Below the pieces are notes generated by a model. The model had not been told where the DNA came from and ran no database searches. It was given only the letters and a program-made list of their open reading frames with translations. DNA of 64,000 bases from Anaerostipes sp. (GTDB lineage: Bacteria; Bacillota; Clostridia; Lachnospirales; Lachnospiraceae): NCBI RefSeq assembly GCF_018381315.1, contig NZ_JAGZSD010000017.1:12206-76205 (forward strand). Direction: 5' to 3'. Every line of letters begins with the position of its first letter. Position 1 is the first letter of the stretch. This document shows, piece by piece, positions 18,861 to 27,578 of this stretch. Both the position numbers and the translations under genes were made by a program.

Positions 18861-19598
18861 ATGATAATTGAGATCAACAGCAAGATTGCAGAAAATCTTT
18901 CAAAGACTGAATTGGGTGTTGTAAATTATATTAATGATAATGAGGACAGGCTTTCAGAACTGTCCATCGTAGATATTGCGTTTGAAACATTTTCATCTCC
19001 GGCCACAGTATCCAGGGCCATCCGCAAATGCGGCATCAACGGATTCAATGAGCTTCGGTATAAATTGACGACAAAGGCTGAGAGCACGGAAGTCAAGGAC
19101 TTGAATGAGATTATGAATAAATCTCTGATTGAGGCTACAACGGTGATTGAGCATATGTCCATACCGAATGTATTGAGTATTCTTCATACGATAAGAGATG
19201 CAAAAAGAGTTCTCATATTTTCCAGAGGCCCCACACATCTGGTGGCACAGGAACTGAGCATGAAGCTGCAGGTGCTGGATTATTTTGTGGTGGATGTGGA
19301 GGATCCTCAGATTATGAGGATCATGTCCAAAAATCTGCAGGAAGATGAGGTTGTAATTATTTTGTCTCTGAATGGGGAGACAAAAGAGCTGATCGATTCG
19401 GCAAGAAATGCAAAGCTTCGGGGATGCAAGGTCATTACGCTGTGCTGCAGCAGTTCCAGTGAACTTTTTGAATATTCAGATTATACGTGGCTTGGATATA
19501 AGCATTCCCACATTGCAATCAGAAACTATGAAGTAACTTCCAGGCTTCCTCTTTACATTATGTGCAGAATCCTGGTGGATTTTTTGGTAGAGAATTAA
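18861..19598 (+). CDS. MurR/RpiR-family transcriptional regulator
   Basis: 245-residue regulator with an N-terminal HTH_6 domain (about 1-75, including ELSIVDIAFETFSSPATVSRAIRKCG) and a C-terminal SIS phosphosugar-binding domain (about 105-240, with VLIFSRGPTHLVAQELSMKL). It lies between the aldolase and the kinase/fructose-PTS operon. Repeated TGAAAA/TTTTCA sites occur in both of its flanking regions. It is therefore the obvious regulator of both units and probably of itself, with a fructose- or tagatose-phosphate as the likely effector. Confidence 0.9.
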   Translation: MIIEINSKIAENLSKTELGVVNYINDNEDRLSELSIVDIAFETFSSPATVSRAIRKCGINGFNELRYKLTTKAESTEVKDLNEIMNKSLIEATTVIEHMSIPNVLSILHTIRDAKRVLIFSRGPTHLVAQELSMKLQVLDYFVVDVEDPQIMRIMSKNLQEDEVVIILSLNGETKELIDSARNAKLRGCKVITLCCSSSSELFEYSDYTWLGYKHSHIAIRNYEVTSRLPLYIMCRILVDFLVEN

Positions 19599-19628
19599 CC
19601 CTTCAATAAAATGAGAAGAACACGTAAG

Positions 19629-19711
19629 ACGCCGGATAACTTACAGGCAAAAGGGATACCGTAAACAGTATCTCCTTTGTTCAGTAAGGAATCCGGCGTT
19701 TTATTTAACAT
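19629..19711 (+). terminator. Long extended hairpin terminator
   Basis: The outer arms ACGCCGGAT and ATCCGGCGT are continued inward by CTTAC/GTAAG, CAAAAGG/CCTTTG and GATAC/GTATC with small bulges, and TTTTATTT follows. The stem spans about 80 bases, longer than needed for termination of the RpiR transcript. Confidence 0.7.
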
Positions 19712-19802
19712 GGAATATAAAGAGCAGGAGTTCTTCACATAACATATAGTAACTGTGCAGATCATTCTTATGTCAGCGGCTCCTTTCACGGGCAAAACTG
19801 CA

Positions 19803-19846
19803 TTTTCAGGATATGAAAAGATTTTCATGGAATACTTGTCTATAAT
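19803..19846. promoter_or_regulatory. Second RpiR-type operator and -10 box before the kinase/PTS operon
   Basis: TTTTCA, five bases, TGAAAAGATTTTCA (19803-19827) is the inverted form of the operator at 18783. A TATAAT box follows at 19841-19846, and the operator occupies the -35 position. Confidence 0.6.
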
Positions 19847-19887
19847 AAGTTTTGTAAAAAAGAAATTGTATTCCATGGAGGAGCAGT

Positions 19888-20811
19888 ATGATTTATACGT
19901 TAACTACAAATCCTGCCATCGATATGAATATTTCTACAAAAGGGATGGAACGTGCGAAAGTGAACCGTACATTTGATACGGTTTACACACCAAATGGAAA
20001 AGGTGTCAATGTAACGCTGACATTGAAACATTATGGGGTGGATTCCACGGTCACCGGATTTTTTGGAGGATTTTCGGGAAAATATATTGTAGAGGAGCTG
20101 GAAAAAAGACAGGTTTGTGTAAAACCAGTCTGGGTTGATGACACAACAAGAATCAATATATTTTTAAATGATGGAGAGGGAGAATTTAAATTTGTCAACA
20201 GCGGATCATTTGTCGGCAGAGATCAGCAGGACGAGATGCTGAATTTATTTGAAACAGCAGAAGATTTAAGCTGTCTTGTGATCAGCGGAAGTCTGCCGCC
20301 GGGAATTGAGCCAAGTTATTATGAAAGTATTTTGTCCATCTGCCAAAAGAGGGGAATCGATGTGGTGCTTGACATCAGTTCGCCGAAACTGAAGGACTTA
20401 TTAAAATACAGGCCTCTGCTGATCAAACCTAATGATGAAGAGATCGAAGAGATTTTCGGAATCAAGATCAGAAATGAAGAAGATATTCTCCATGTACTGT
20501 CCTTTTTAAAGGAACAGGGGGCCAGGAATGTACTGCTGACTCTTGGAAGCAAGGGGGCATATTTCAGCAACGGAGAAGATGTCTATTACTCATCTTCCCA
20601 GCCGGTTAAGTTATTAAGCTCAGCGTGTGCGGGAGATGCCGCACTGGCAAGCTTTTTAAGCCTTTGGCTCGGTCATCCGGAAAATGTCGAGGATGCATTA
20701 AAGCGTTCGGCTGCCACAGGGGCAAACGTGGCGGAGAGCAACGCACTCGGTGATTTTGCCAAAGTAGATACTTACTTTCACAATATCAAAATAAGAAAGG
20801 TGGAGAAATGA
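19888..20811 (+). CDS. fruK: PfkB-family hexose-phosphate kinase (1-phosphofructokinase or tagatose-6-phosphate kinase)
   Basis: 307-residue ribokinase-fold sugar kinase of the FruK/LacC group: TTNPAIDMNI, NGKGVNVTLTLKHYG, SGSLPPG, and LIKPNDEEIEEIFG. The catalytic Asp is in the C-terminal ACAGDAALASF, where the usual GAGD reads CAGD; the Asp itself is kept. It probably makes fructose-1,6-bisphosphate (or tagatose-1,6-bisphosphate) from the product of the PTS encoded next. The divergent aldolase would then cleave this. It is separated from the PTS gene by one base. Confidence 0.88.
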   Translation: MIYTLTTNPAIDMNISTKGMERAKVNRTFDTVYTPNGKGVNVTLTLKHYGVDSTVTGFFGGFSGKYIVEELEKRQVCVKPVWVDDTTRINIFLNDGEGEFKFVNSGSFVGRDQQDEMLNLFETAEDLSCLVISGSLPPGIEPSYYESILSICQKRGIDVVLDISSPKLKDLLKYRPLLIKPNDEEIEEIFGIKIRNEEDILHVLSFLKEQGARNVLLTLGSKGAYFSNGEDVYYSSSQPVKLLSSACAGDAALASFLSLWLGHPENVEDALKRSAATGANVAESNALGDFAKVDTYFHNIKIRKVEK

Positions 20812-20812
20812 T

Positions 20813-22198
20813 ATGAAAAAACTATTAGGTGTTACAGGCTGCCCAACCGGAATCGCCCATACTTACATGGCGGAGGAAGCTTTAAAAGAAGCAGCGGAAA
20901 AACTGGGAGCTGAAATGAAGGTTGAGACCAACGGAGCTGTTGGTGTCGAGAATGAATTGACTGCTGAAGATATTGCTGAATGTGACGGAATTATTGTAGC
21001 TTGTGATAAAAATGTAGATATGGACCGTTTTAACGGAAAACCTGTCATTGAAGTTCCGGTATCGGACGGGATCAGCAAGGCAGAAGAACTGGTGCAGAAG
21101 ATGCTGGACGGAAACGTAGCTGTAAGAGGCGGAGAAGTAAAAGCAGCCGGCACAGAGAGCAAGGCAGAGGAAGGAAAGGATTCCATCGGACATCAGATTT
21201 ATAAACATTTGATGAATGGTGTGTCTCATATGCTTCCGTTCGTTGTAGCCGGAGGTGTCTTAACAGCTATTTCTTTCTTATGGGGAATTTATTCCTTCGA
21301 TCCGAACTCTGACCAGTATAATGTAATTGCCGCTACGATTAAGACAGTCGGCGGTACATCCATGGGAATGATGGTTCCGGTTCTTGCGGCATTTATCGCC
21401 CAGTCCATCGGTGACCGTCCGGGTATGATCGCAGGTTTTGTAGGCGGTATGATTGCCAACAATACAGGATCAGGATTCATCGGAGCCATTATCGCAGGTT
21501 TCTTTGCAGGATACTTATGTAAATTTGTTGTCAATGCTTTAAAAGGACTGCCAAGACAGTTTGAAGGGTTAAAATCAATCTTTTTTATTCCGATCATCAC
21601 AGTGGCAGTTGTAGGTATTTTGATGCAGGTAACGGCAGGACCGGTTTCAGGCATCAACAAGGGAATGATGGATTTCCTGGCAGGACTTCAGAACTCCAGC
21701 CCGATTATTCTTGGACTTGCAGTAGGATGTATGTCTGCATTTGACATGGGAGGCCCGGTCAACAAAGCTGCATATGTAACAGGAACAACACTTTTAGCAC
21801 AGGGTAACTTTTACTTTATGGCAGGTGTATCTGCAGCATGTATCACACCTCCGCTTATTATCGCACTCGCAGCAACTTTTGCACCAAAGAAATTTACAAA
21901 GGCTGACCGTGCAGCAGGGCTGGTAAACTATGTACTGGGATGCACACATATCACAGAAGGTGCGATTCCGTTTGCGGCAAAAGATCCGGTAAGAGTACTG
22001 CCGATCCTGATGGCAGGTTCTTCAATCTCAGCTATTCTTTCATATGTAATGAAAGTCCAGGTGCCTGCACCTCACGGCGGATTTTTGATTCTTCCGTTAG
22101 TACATCCGGCTGTAACATGGGTATTATGTATCTTGGCAGGATCTGTTGTAGGAGCGGTACTTTATGTTCTCACTGCAAAGGATGTAGAACAGAAATAA
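20813..22198 (+). CDS. fruA: PTS fructose-family IIBC permease
   Basis: 461-residue fusion. The N-terminal IIB domain (residues about 1-105) has the phosphorylated Cys in TGCPTGIAHTYMAEEAL. A linker (about 105-130) leads to an IIC domain of about nine membrane segments (HMLPFVVAGG, FDMGGPVNKAAY, HITEGAIPFAAKDP, PAPHGGF). It imports fructose or a related ketose with phosphorylation. IIA is a separate downstream gene. All three genes have short spacings and form one operon. Confidence 0.93.
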   Translation: MKKLLGVTGCPTGIAHTYMAEEALKEAAEKLGAEMKVETNGAVGVENELTAEDIAECDGIIVACDKNVDMDRFNGKPVIEVPVSDGISKAEELVQKMLDGNVAVRGGEVKAAGTESKAEEGKDSIGHQIYKHLMNGVSHMLPFVVAGGVLTAISFLWGIYSFDPNSDQYNVIAATIKTVGGTSMGMMVPVLAAFIAQSIGDRPGMIAGFVGGMIANNTGSGFIGAIIAGFFAGYLCKFVVNALKGLPRQFEGLKSIFFIPIITVAVVGILMQVTAGPVSGINKGMMDFLAGLQNSSPIILGLAVGCMSAFDMGGPVNKAAYVTGTTLLAQGNFYFMAGVSAACITPPLIIALAATFAPKKFTKADRAAGLVNYVLGCTHITEGAIPFAAKDPVRVLPILMAGSSISAILSYVMKVQVPAPHGGFLILPLVHPAVTWVLCILAGSVVGAVLYVLTAKDVEQK

Positions 22199-22224
22199 TA
22201 GTATAAGAAAGGTTGGTAACTTTT

Positions 22225-22674
22225 ATGGAAATTATGGAATTATTTGATGAATCAACAATAAAGCTTGACTTACAGGGTGAGACAAAAGACCAGATTATTG
22301 AAGAAATGGTAACACTTTTGGATGAAGGCGGAGTACTCGCTGACAAAGAAGAGTATAAAAAAGCCATCTATGCAAGAGAAGAGCAGTCCTCCACGGGACT
22401 TGGATTTGATATTGCAATTCCGCATGCAAAGACTGCGGCAGTGAAAACTGCAAGAGTAGCCTTTGGAAAGTCAGACAAAGGATTTGATTTTGGGGCTGAA
22501 GACGGTACAAAAGCTCACCTGATTTTCATGATTGCGGCAACCGACACAGACAGCAACTTGCATCTGCAGGCGCTGGCAACACTTTCAAGAAATCTGATCA
22601 AAGCAGATTTCAGAGCAAAACTTCTGGCAGCCAATACTGCAGGGGAAGTTATGGATGTTTTGAAAAATTTATAG
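22225..22674 (+). CDS. PTS fructose-family IIA component
   Basis: 149-residue EIIA type 2 protein. The phosphorylated His is in DIAIPHAKTAAV, and RVAFGKSDKGFDFGAEDG is typical of fructose IIA. The ATG at 22225 is preferred over TTG at 22213 because of its distance from AGAAAGG. It donates phosphate to the IIB domain of the upstream permease. A terminator follows. Confidence 0.92.
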   Translation: MEIMELFDESTIKLDLQGETKDQIIEEMVTLLDEGGVLADKEEYKKAIYAREEQSSTGLGFDIAIPHAKTAAVKTARVAFGKSDKGFDFGAEDGTKAHLIFMIAATDTDSNLHLQALATLSRNLIKADFRAKLLAANTAGEVMDVLKNL

Positions 22675-22694
22675 TGGCAGATATCTGCATAAAG

Positions 22695-22725
22695 AAAAGC
22701 GGCGGAATTTACTTCTGCCGCTTTT
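22695..22725 (+). terminator. Terminator between the fructose operon and the convergent amidase
   Basis: AAAAGCGGC(G)GAA pairs with TTC-TGCCGCTTTT. The stem reads as a terminator in both directions and sits between convergent genes. Confidence 0.8.
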
Positions 22726-22734
22726 AAAATACTT

Positions 22735-23634
22735 TTATCGGTTTACACTTAATTTATAAGACTTGGTCTGATAAGTATTGTTTTTTGCGTTAGGATCTTT
22801 TACTGTAGTTATTTGCATGTTTTTTTTTATAATGATCCGTTCAGCCCTTTGAGTGTCTTTAATTAAATGAAAATAATCAGCAATTCCCAGGGCATCCTTT
22901 TCAGCAATTTTTTGGATTTTTTCATCAGAAGAAAAATATAATTTAAATTCATCGATGTTGTCCATATATCCGTGTTCAATAATAACAGCTAAAATACTTT
23001 CATTAATTCCTCCTTTTACGACTGCATAATAGTCACTTAATCTGCCATTGCTGTAAGTTTCTCCGGCCTCAGAAAATCGGCGCAGCAAACCCCTGTTTTT
23101 TAATCCAAGCTCACGGATGCGGTTTAATATGTTTGCACCTAACTGCTCTTCCTTTTGTGCCAAATTTTTTTTATCATTTCCGCTGGCAGTCAAAACATAG
23201 GCACCGTCTTCCGTATCAACAATGCTGCCTTTGGCATTATGATGAATGCTTATCAATACGTCTGCCTGATCTTTTTTTGCTTTTTTCACACGTTTCTTCA
23301 AAGATATATTCTTGTCTGTCTCACGTGTCATATAAACAGCAACTCCCTGATATTTTTCCAGCGCTCTCTTTAAATATAAAGAAAGTTTCAGATTTAAGGT
23401 TTTTTCATAGGTTACTGTCTGATCTGCTGTAATCTGGGCACCTGTATCCTCGCCGCCGTGTCCGGGATCGATTTCTATTATCATTCTCTCATCCTTATCC
23501 TTGTCCGGGGGTGTCATCACTGTTTCTTTGAGGGCTGTCCTCTTGCCTGTATCACGGGACAGATTAATTTTTCCTGTATAAAACACACATAGGAGGATAC
23601 AAACAGCCAAAATAAATGTTTTCAATTTTTTCAT
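22735..23634 (-). CDS. N-acetylmuramoyl-L-alanine amidase (Amidase_3), membrane-anchored or secreted
   Basis: 299-residue protein with an N-terminal hydrophobic segment (about residues 5-22, signal or anchor). It is followed by a zinc amidase domain: EIDPGHGGEDTG (zinc His), the conserved Glu region near YEKTLNLKLSLYLK, ISIHHNAKG (second His) and VIIEHGYMDN (catalytic Glu). It would cleave the stem peptide from N-acetylmuramic acid outside the cell. It is the last gene of a four-gene minus-strand operon of envelope proteins. Confidence 0.88.
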   Translation of the reverse strand: MKKLKTFILAVCILLCVFYTGKINLSRDTGKRTALKETVMTPPDKDKDERMIIEIDPGHGGEDTGAQITADQTVTYEKTLNLKLSLYLKRALEKYQGVAVYMTRETDKNISLKKRVKKAKKDQADVLISIHHNAKGSIVDTEDGAYVLTASGNDKKNLAQKEEQLGANILNRIRELGLKNRGLLRRFSEAGETYSNGRLSDYYAVVKGGINESILAVIIEHGYMDNIDEFKLYFSSDEKIQKIAEKDALGIADYFHLIKDTQRAERIIIKKNMQITTVKDPNAKNNTYQTKSYKLSVNR

Positions 23635-23643
23635 AAGCAGTCT

Positions 23644-24453
23644 CTATGATTCATCTGTCAGAAATTCATTGTATGTTCTGATTTCCTTTGTTGAGCCGCT
23701 GAAAGATGCTCCGCGATAAAAACAATCAGCCAGATAATCAGCCTGTCCCTTTGGATTGTCACTCTTATCATCTGCTTTATATTTAAATATAAGAATGTAA
23801 TCATAGGTCCCGTTAGATGCAATAATCATATATTGCCCTATTGATTTATCGCTGTTTAAATAGCCGCCGTAAATTTTTCTGCAGAATGCACCTGATTTTT
23901 TAATGCCCTCCTTCGGAAACTTAAAATAAAAATGAGAAAACTCATCTTCATAATCAGCCGCCAGATTTTTAACTTCCTGTTTCGCAGATCCGGCCGTTGC
24001 CTTTTGAGAAAATACGGTATATTCAGTTACCCCGTCATCAGCAGAAAAAACATATTTTCCATTTTTATCACTGCTTACGTGATTGAAGAAATTTTGCGGG
24101 TATACGAAACTATATCCCCCGCTGTTGCTGCAGGTTATCTTTTTATATACGTCAATATTTAAACACTTGCTGTAATCGTTGATGCTGCCGGCATCTACGG
24201 CAATGCCGCCAGTAGTGTTATCTTTACTCTCACTTGCTGTCGTTGACTTCAGTGTATTTTTTTCTGCTGCCGCAGTCTTTTCTTCCTCTGTAGCTGTTGT
24301 TTTTGCTGTTATATTATCAGCGGCCGGTGTACTTGGTGTCTGTTCTTTATTCGCAGACACGTAACAAACAACATTTAAAACAATGGATAAAGCGACTGCT
24401 ATGCTTAAACCAAGAATGATTTTTTTTTCTTTTTGCCTCATATCTATTCCCAT
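23644..24453 (-). CDS. Membrane-anchored extracytoplasmic protein of unknown function
   Basis: 269 residues; I do not recognise a family with confidence. One hydrophobic helix (about residues 12-32, ILGLSIAVALSIVLNVVCYVS) precedes a low-complexity Thr/Ala/Lys/Glu linker (about 35-85). A folded domain follows with YSFVYPQNFFNHVSSDKNGKYVFSADDG and YDYILIFKYK. This looks like a simple signal-anchored extracellular domain. It sits 9 bases before the amidase, which suggests a related wall function. The start could be Met1 or Met5. Confidence 0.7.
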   Translation of the reverse strand: MGIDMRQKEKKIILGLSIAVALSIVLNVVCYVSANKEQTPSTPAADNITAKTTATEEEKTAAAEKNTLKSTTASESKDNTTGGIAVDAGSINDYSKCLNIDVYKKITCSNSGGYSFVYPQNFFNHVSSDKNGKYVFSADDGVTEYTVFSQKATAGSAKQEVKNLAADYEDEFSHFYFKFPKEGIKKSGAFCRKIYGGYLNSDKSIGQYMIIASNGTYDYILIFKYKADDKSDNPKGQADYLADCFYRGASFSGSTKEIRTYNEFLTDES

Positions 24454-24472
24454 CTCTTTCTCAAATGTATCA

Positions 24473-25588
24473 TTACACAGCTATTTTCCAGGTTCCATCT
24501 GCATACACCATATAAAAATCTTCATCAATGGAGAAGGTATCCTTTGCAGATTGTCCCCAAAAATCATTTGTATAAGTATATTCGCAGCTTGCATTAAATG
24601 AAATATACGGATCCTTAAAGCTCCTTGACGGGCTTTCAATAATATCGCCGGTTTTGGGCTGTGTCACGATGTCTGCTTTGGAGTTCTTGGTTCCTCCGGA
24701 AACAGTATAATAAGCAATGAAGCTTTCTGCATCTTCTCTTGAGTAAAAATAATCCTGGATTTCATCAGCAGAAACACTCTGTTTCCCAAGATAGCCGGCC
24801 CAGTCTTTTAAAAACTTTACCATAGTGTTTTTTGCTGCCTGAACCTGCGTATCGCTGTATTTAAGAGAGAGTCCATTTAAAGAATCCGTGTTTAACTCAT
24901 AAGTATCTTTTGATAAGAATCCATTCTTGTCCTCATAGGTTACAGTATGATTTCCTTCTAATACTTCAATAGAATAATATTTTTGATCTTCCTCTTCTTT
25001 CAGGTAAATATCTTTGATCTTAGTTCCGTCTATAGAAACCGGACACTGTTTTATATATGGAATTTCTATCTGGACAGTATCAACCTTTAAGCCGGCCAAT
25101 TCCCACTGGTCAAAGAAAAAATATCTTTTTTTATTTAATTTTTGAAAGCTGCAGTAGTAATCAGACCCAAAATAAACCTGTTTTTCTACGGAATCTGTAT
25201 CATTACTGCTGTTGATTTCTCCCAGTTCACCGGTTACATCTTCCATCACTTTTTCATAAGATGCTTTTGTAATAAACTCTGTTCCCGTGATATTGGTCAT
25301 ATCATAAATTTTATCCCACTGCCGATTGTTGTAATACCTGCGATATTGCTCTGCTGTTTTTTCGGCGGTACTGAACTTGCTTCCTTGTATGTAAAAAAAT
25401 CCAGTACTGATACATAAAACAAGAATAAGAATACCGATGATGGTTTTACCTTTTTTTGAGAATCCTTCCCCTGTCTTTTTTGTTTTTGCCTGTTTTACTT
25501 TTGTTTCTTTCCCTATATGTAATGAAGAGCCGCACTCTTCACAAAAATTTCCGTCGGGTACATCTTTTCCGCAATTTGGACAAATCAT
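24473..25588 (-). CDS. Zinc-ribbon membrane protein with extracellular domain (TcaA-like)
   Basis: 371 residues. It has an N-terminal double-CxxC zinc ribbon (CPNCGK...CEECGS, residues 3-21), a basic stretch, one membrane helix (about 48-66, TIIGILILVLCISTGFFYI) and a long extracellular region. The layout is that of TcaA/YvbJ-type proteins in Firmicutes, which are linked to cell-wall antibiotic responses. The exact subfamily is uncertain. It is in the same operon as the other zinc-ribbon protein and the amidase. Confidence 0.75.
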   Translation of the reverse strand: MICPNCGKDVPDGNFCEECGSSLHIGKETKVKQAKTKKTGEGFSKKGKTIIGILILVLCISTGFFYIQGSKFSTAEKTAEQYRRYYNNRQWDKIYDMTNITGTEFITKASYEKVMEDVTGELGEINSSNDTDSVEKQVYFGSDYYCSFQKLNKKRYFFFDQWELAGLKVDTVQIEIPYIKQCPVSIDGTKIKDIYLKEEEDQKYYSIEVLEGNHTVTYEDKNGFLSKDTYELNTDSLNGLSLKYSDTQVQAAKNTMVKFLKDWAGYLGKQSVSADEIQDYFYSREDAESFIAYYTVSGGTKNSKADIVTQPKTGDIIESPSRSFKDPYISFNASCEYTYTNDFWGQSAKDTFSIDEDFYMVYADGTWKIAV

Positions 25589-25604
25589 AATTTCATCATC
25601 TCCT

Positions 25605-26312
25605 CTATAATCCCATAAACATATTTCTTCCGTAGCTGTTTACCATATTGGCAAGAGATGTTTTAAGAACGATATATAAAACAAGACTCACAACAATAAA
25701 TGCTATCGCAAGAATATACATAGTTTTTTCTCTGTCTGTGCCGTTCACTTCATCAACCGCTTTTCCCATTAAAAAAGAAGAAGCAACTCTCCCGCTGATG
25801 AAAACAAGGATTCCTAATCCCGGATTTAAAAGCAGACAGATGGTACACAGTACTAAAAATATAACATTAATTGGGGCGGCCGCTGCTGGAACAGTCATAA
25901 AGCCGGCATAGGATGCGCTGCTTTTGCATATCAATTTTTCTAATGACCACAGCACAAGGGTTGTCACTGCGTTTATTCCTATGACAAACAAAAGCGAATA
26001 GATAAATATTTTGGGATAAGAGATCATCTGACGTCCAAAATATGATGATCCTATGGTGGATGATACAAATATCATCAGGCAGATTCCGGTAATCATACCT
26101 TCACCCAGCCATGTTGCTGCACTCTCCTTCAGCGAAAACGATGCAGTTATCTGTTTCGCACCGGAGGCAGGTTTTGATAATACTTTTTTTATTCCGTTTG
26201 AAATTTTATTTTTATCAATATCTTTAAAGAAACTCGATTCATCTTCTTTGATCTGACAACTGCAAACCTCCCCTTCTTCTAACTTTTTTCCGCAAAACTT
26301 ACAGTATTTCAT
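25605..26312 (-). CDS. Zinc-ribbon polytopic membrane protein
   Basis: 235 residues. The N-terminal ribbon (CKFCGKKLEEGEVCSC, residues 4-19) is followed by a cytoplasmic stretch and five or six hydrophobic segments from residue about 70 onwards, similar to Yip1-like zinc-ribbon proteins. The start has a strong GGGAGGAAATAA site. It is the first gene of the minus-strand envelope operon. Its role is unknown. Confidence 0.7.
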   Translation of the reverse strand: MKYCKFCGKKLEEGEVCSCQIKEDESSFFKDIDKNKISNGIKKVLSKPASGAKQITASFSLKESAATWLGEGMITGICLMIFVSSTIGSSYFGRQMISYPKIFIYSLLFVIGINAVTTLVLWSLEKLICKSSASYAGFMTVPAAAAPINVIFLVLCTICLLLNPGLGILVFISGRVASSFLMGKAVDEVNGTDREKTMYILAIAFIVVSLVLYIVLKTSLANMVNSYGRNMFMGL

Positions 26313-26439
26313 AATTTATTTCCTCCCTTTTCCTTATGAACTGTATTATTATACCAAAAATTGACTATAATTTCAATTAGGTAAGGCCCTATCTCTCACT
26401 TTATGGAGAAATTGTCCGCATTGTACGCCAAATGCCATT

Positions 26440-26484
26440 AAAAAAAGGCTTCACACAAAATTGTCTTTGCATGAAACCTTTTTT
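26440..26484. terminator. Bidirectional AT-rich hairpin terminator
   Basis: AAAAAAAGG-C-TTCA pairs with TGAA-A-CCTTTTTT. It lies downstream of the DeoR gene (minus) and can act in both directions. Confidence 0.6.
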
Positions 26485-26500
26485 AGTGTGATCCTTTGGT

Positions 26501-26607
26501 GGTACCTTCTGTTTAGCCGTCATCCTTATCTGGCAGACACTACGTCCATGTTCCGCATGATTGGAGTGAGGCATTCTAAGAGCCGAACGGAAATCATGCA
26601 GAACATG
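26501..26607. repeat. 107-bp dispersed structured repeat, copy 1
   Basis: It matches 44435-44541 over the full 107 bases with about nine differences, all transitions. The 3' half folds as CATGTTCCGCATGATT with AATCATGCAGAACATG around a loop. One G-C pair here is an A-T pair in the other copy. It ends exactly at the DeoR stop codon. No coding sequence is evident. Confidence 0.7.
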
Positions 26608-27369
26608 TTACACTAAGATAACTTCCGTTAATTCGCTCAATGTTTTATAAGCCGCAGACGGCAGATCCTTATCGGTTATAAAATAGTCAATATCCTTCCA
26701 GTTCGCATACTGCACCAAAGAGCAGATGTGGGCTTTGGAACTGTCAGAGATCACTACAATGATCTTGGACTGCGGGATGATGGCCTGTTTGATCTGAGCA
26801 TCTGTAAACTCAGACACTGCCGGGCCATTGTGCTGTTCAAAGCCGCTGGTTCCAAGAAATGAGATATCCACCTTTATCGTGTTGATAAAATTGGTGGTCT
26901 GAAAGCCTTCTGTGGACATATTGTTTGGATTCAGCTGGCCGCCGGTTAAGATAGTCACGTTGTTTCCATTATTCAAATGGTAGGTCGTGTTGATGGAATT
27001 GGTGACAATCGTATATCCTGATTTTTGGCTTAAAAGCTGTGCCATACACTGCATGGTGCTTCCGGCATCCAGATAGATGACGCCCTGTTCCGGAATCAGC
27101 TCCAGGCCTTTTTCACATAGGGCATATTTTATGGAACTGTTTTCACTGACCCGTGTCTCAATAGGGATCGGACGGAAGCTTGAAACCAGAGTGGCACCGC
27201 CGTGGCTGCGCTCGATAGCTCCGATCTCCTGAAGATGAGTCAGATCTCTTCGGATGGTTTCTTTTGTTACCTCAAATTTATCTGCCAGATCGCCGATCTT
27301 TGCACTTCCTGTGCTGTTTATATATTCAACGATTTCCTTCTGCCGTTCTTTTGCAAGCAGTTTTCCCAT
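26608..27369 (-). CDS. DeoR/GlpR-family sugar-responsive regulator
   Basis: 253-residue regulator. An N-terminal DeoR helix-turn-helix (residues about 5-60, AKIGDLADKFEVTKETIRRDLTHL) is joined to a DeoR sensor domain (about 75-230) with LDAGSTM and VTNS motifs that bind phosphosugars. It is divergent from a kinase/dehydrogenase operon and is the likely repressor of it. AT-rich repeats between them may be the operator. The start follows GAAGGAGGAACG. Confidence 0.9.
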   Translation of the reverse strand: MGKLLAKERQKEIVEYINSTGSAKIGDLADKFEVTKETIRRDLTHLQEIGAIERSHGGATLVSSFRPIPIETRVSENSSIKYALCEKGLELIPEQGVIYLDAGSTMQCMAQLLSQKSGYTIVTNSINTTYHLNNGNNVTILTGGQLNPNNMSTEGFQTTNFINTIKVDISFLGTSGFEQHNGPAVSEFTDAQIKQAIIPQSKIIVVISDSSKAHICSLVQYANWKDIDYFITDKDLPSAAYKTLSELTEVILV

Positions 27370-27441
27370 GATCGTTCCTCCTTCATATTGATAAATATAT
27401 CATAACAGAAATTATCAGTGAATTCAAATGTGAACACACAC

Positions 27442-27537
27442 AAACAAAAATAAAACAACAAAAGTAAACATTTTTTGTGGAGAAGCATTGACATACAGAG
27501 TAAAAAATCATATAATTCACATATAAACAAAAATAAA
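27442..27537 (+). promoter_or_regulatory. Promoter and DeoR-type direct repeats before the kinase operon
   Basis: TTGACA (27488-27493) and TATAAT (27511-27516) are separated by 17 bases, a perfect consensus. The 13-base word AAACAAAAATAAA occurs at 27442 and again at 27525, on either side of this promoter. Such direct repeats are typical of DeoR operators. Confidence 0.65.
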
Positions 27538-27578
27538 CGGACATAAAACCAAGAAAAGCAAGTATTAAGAGGTAGATC

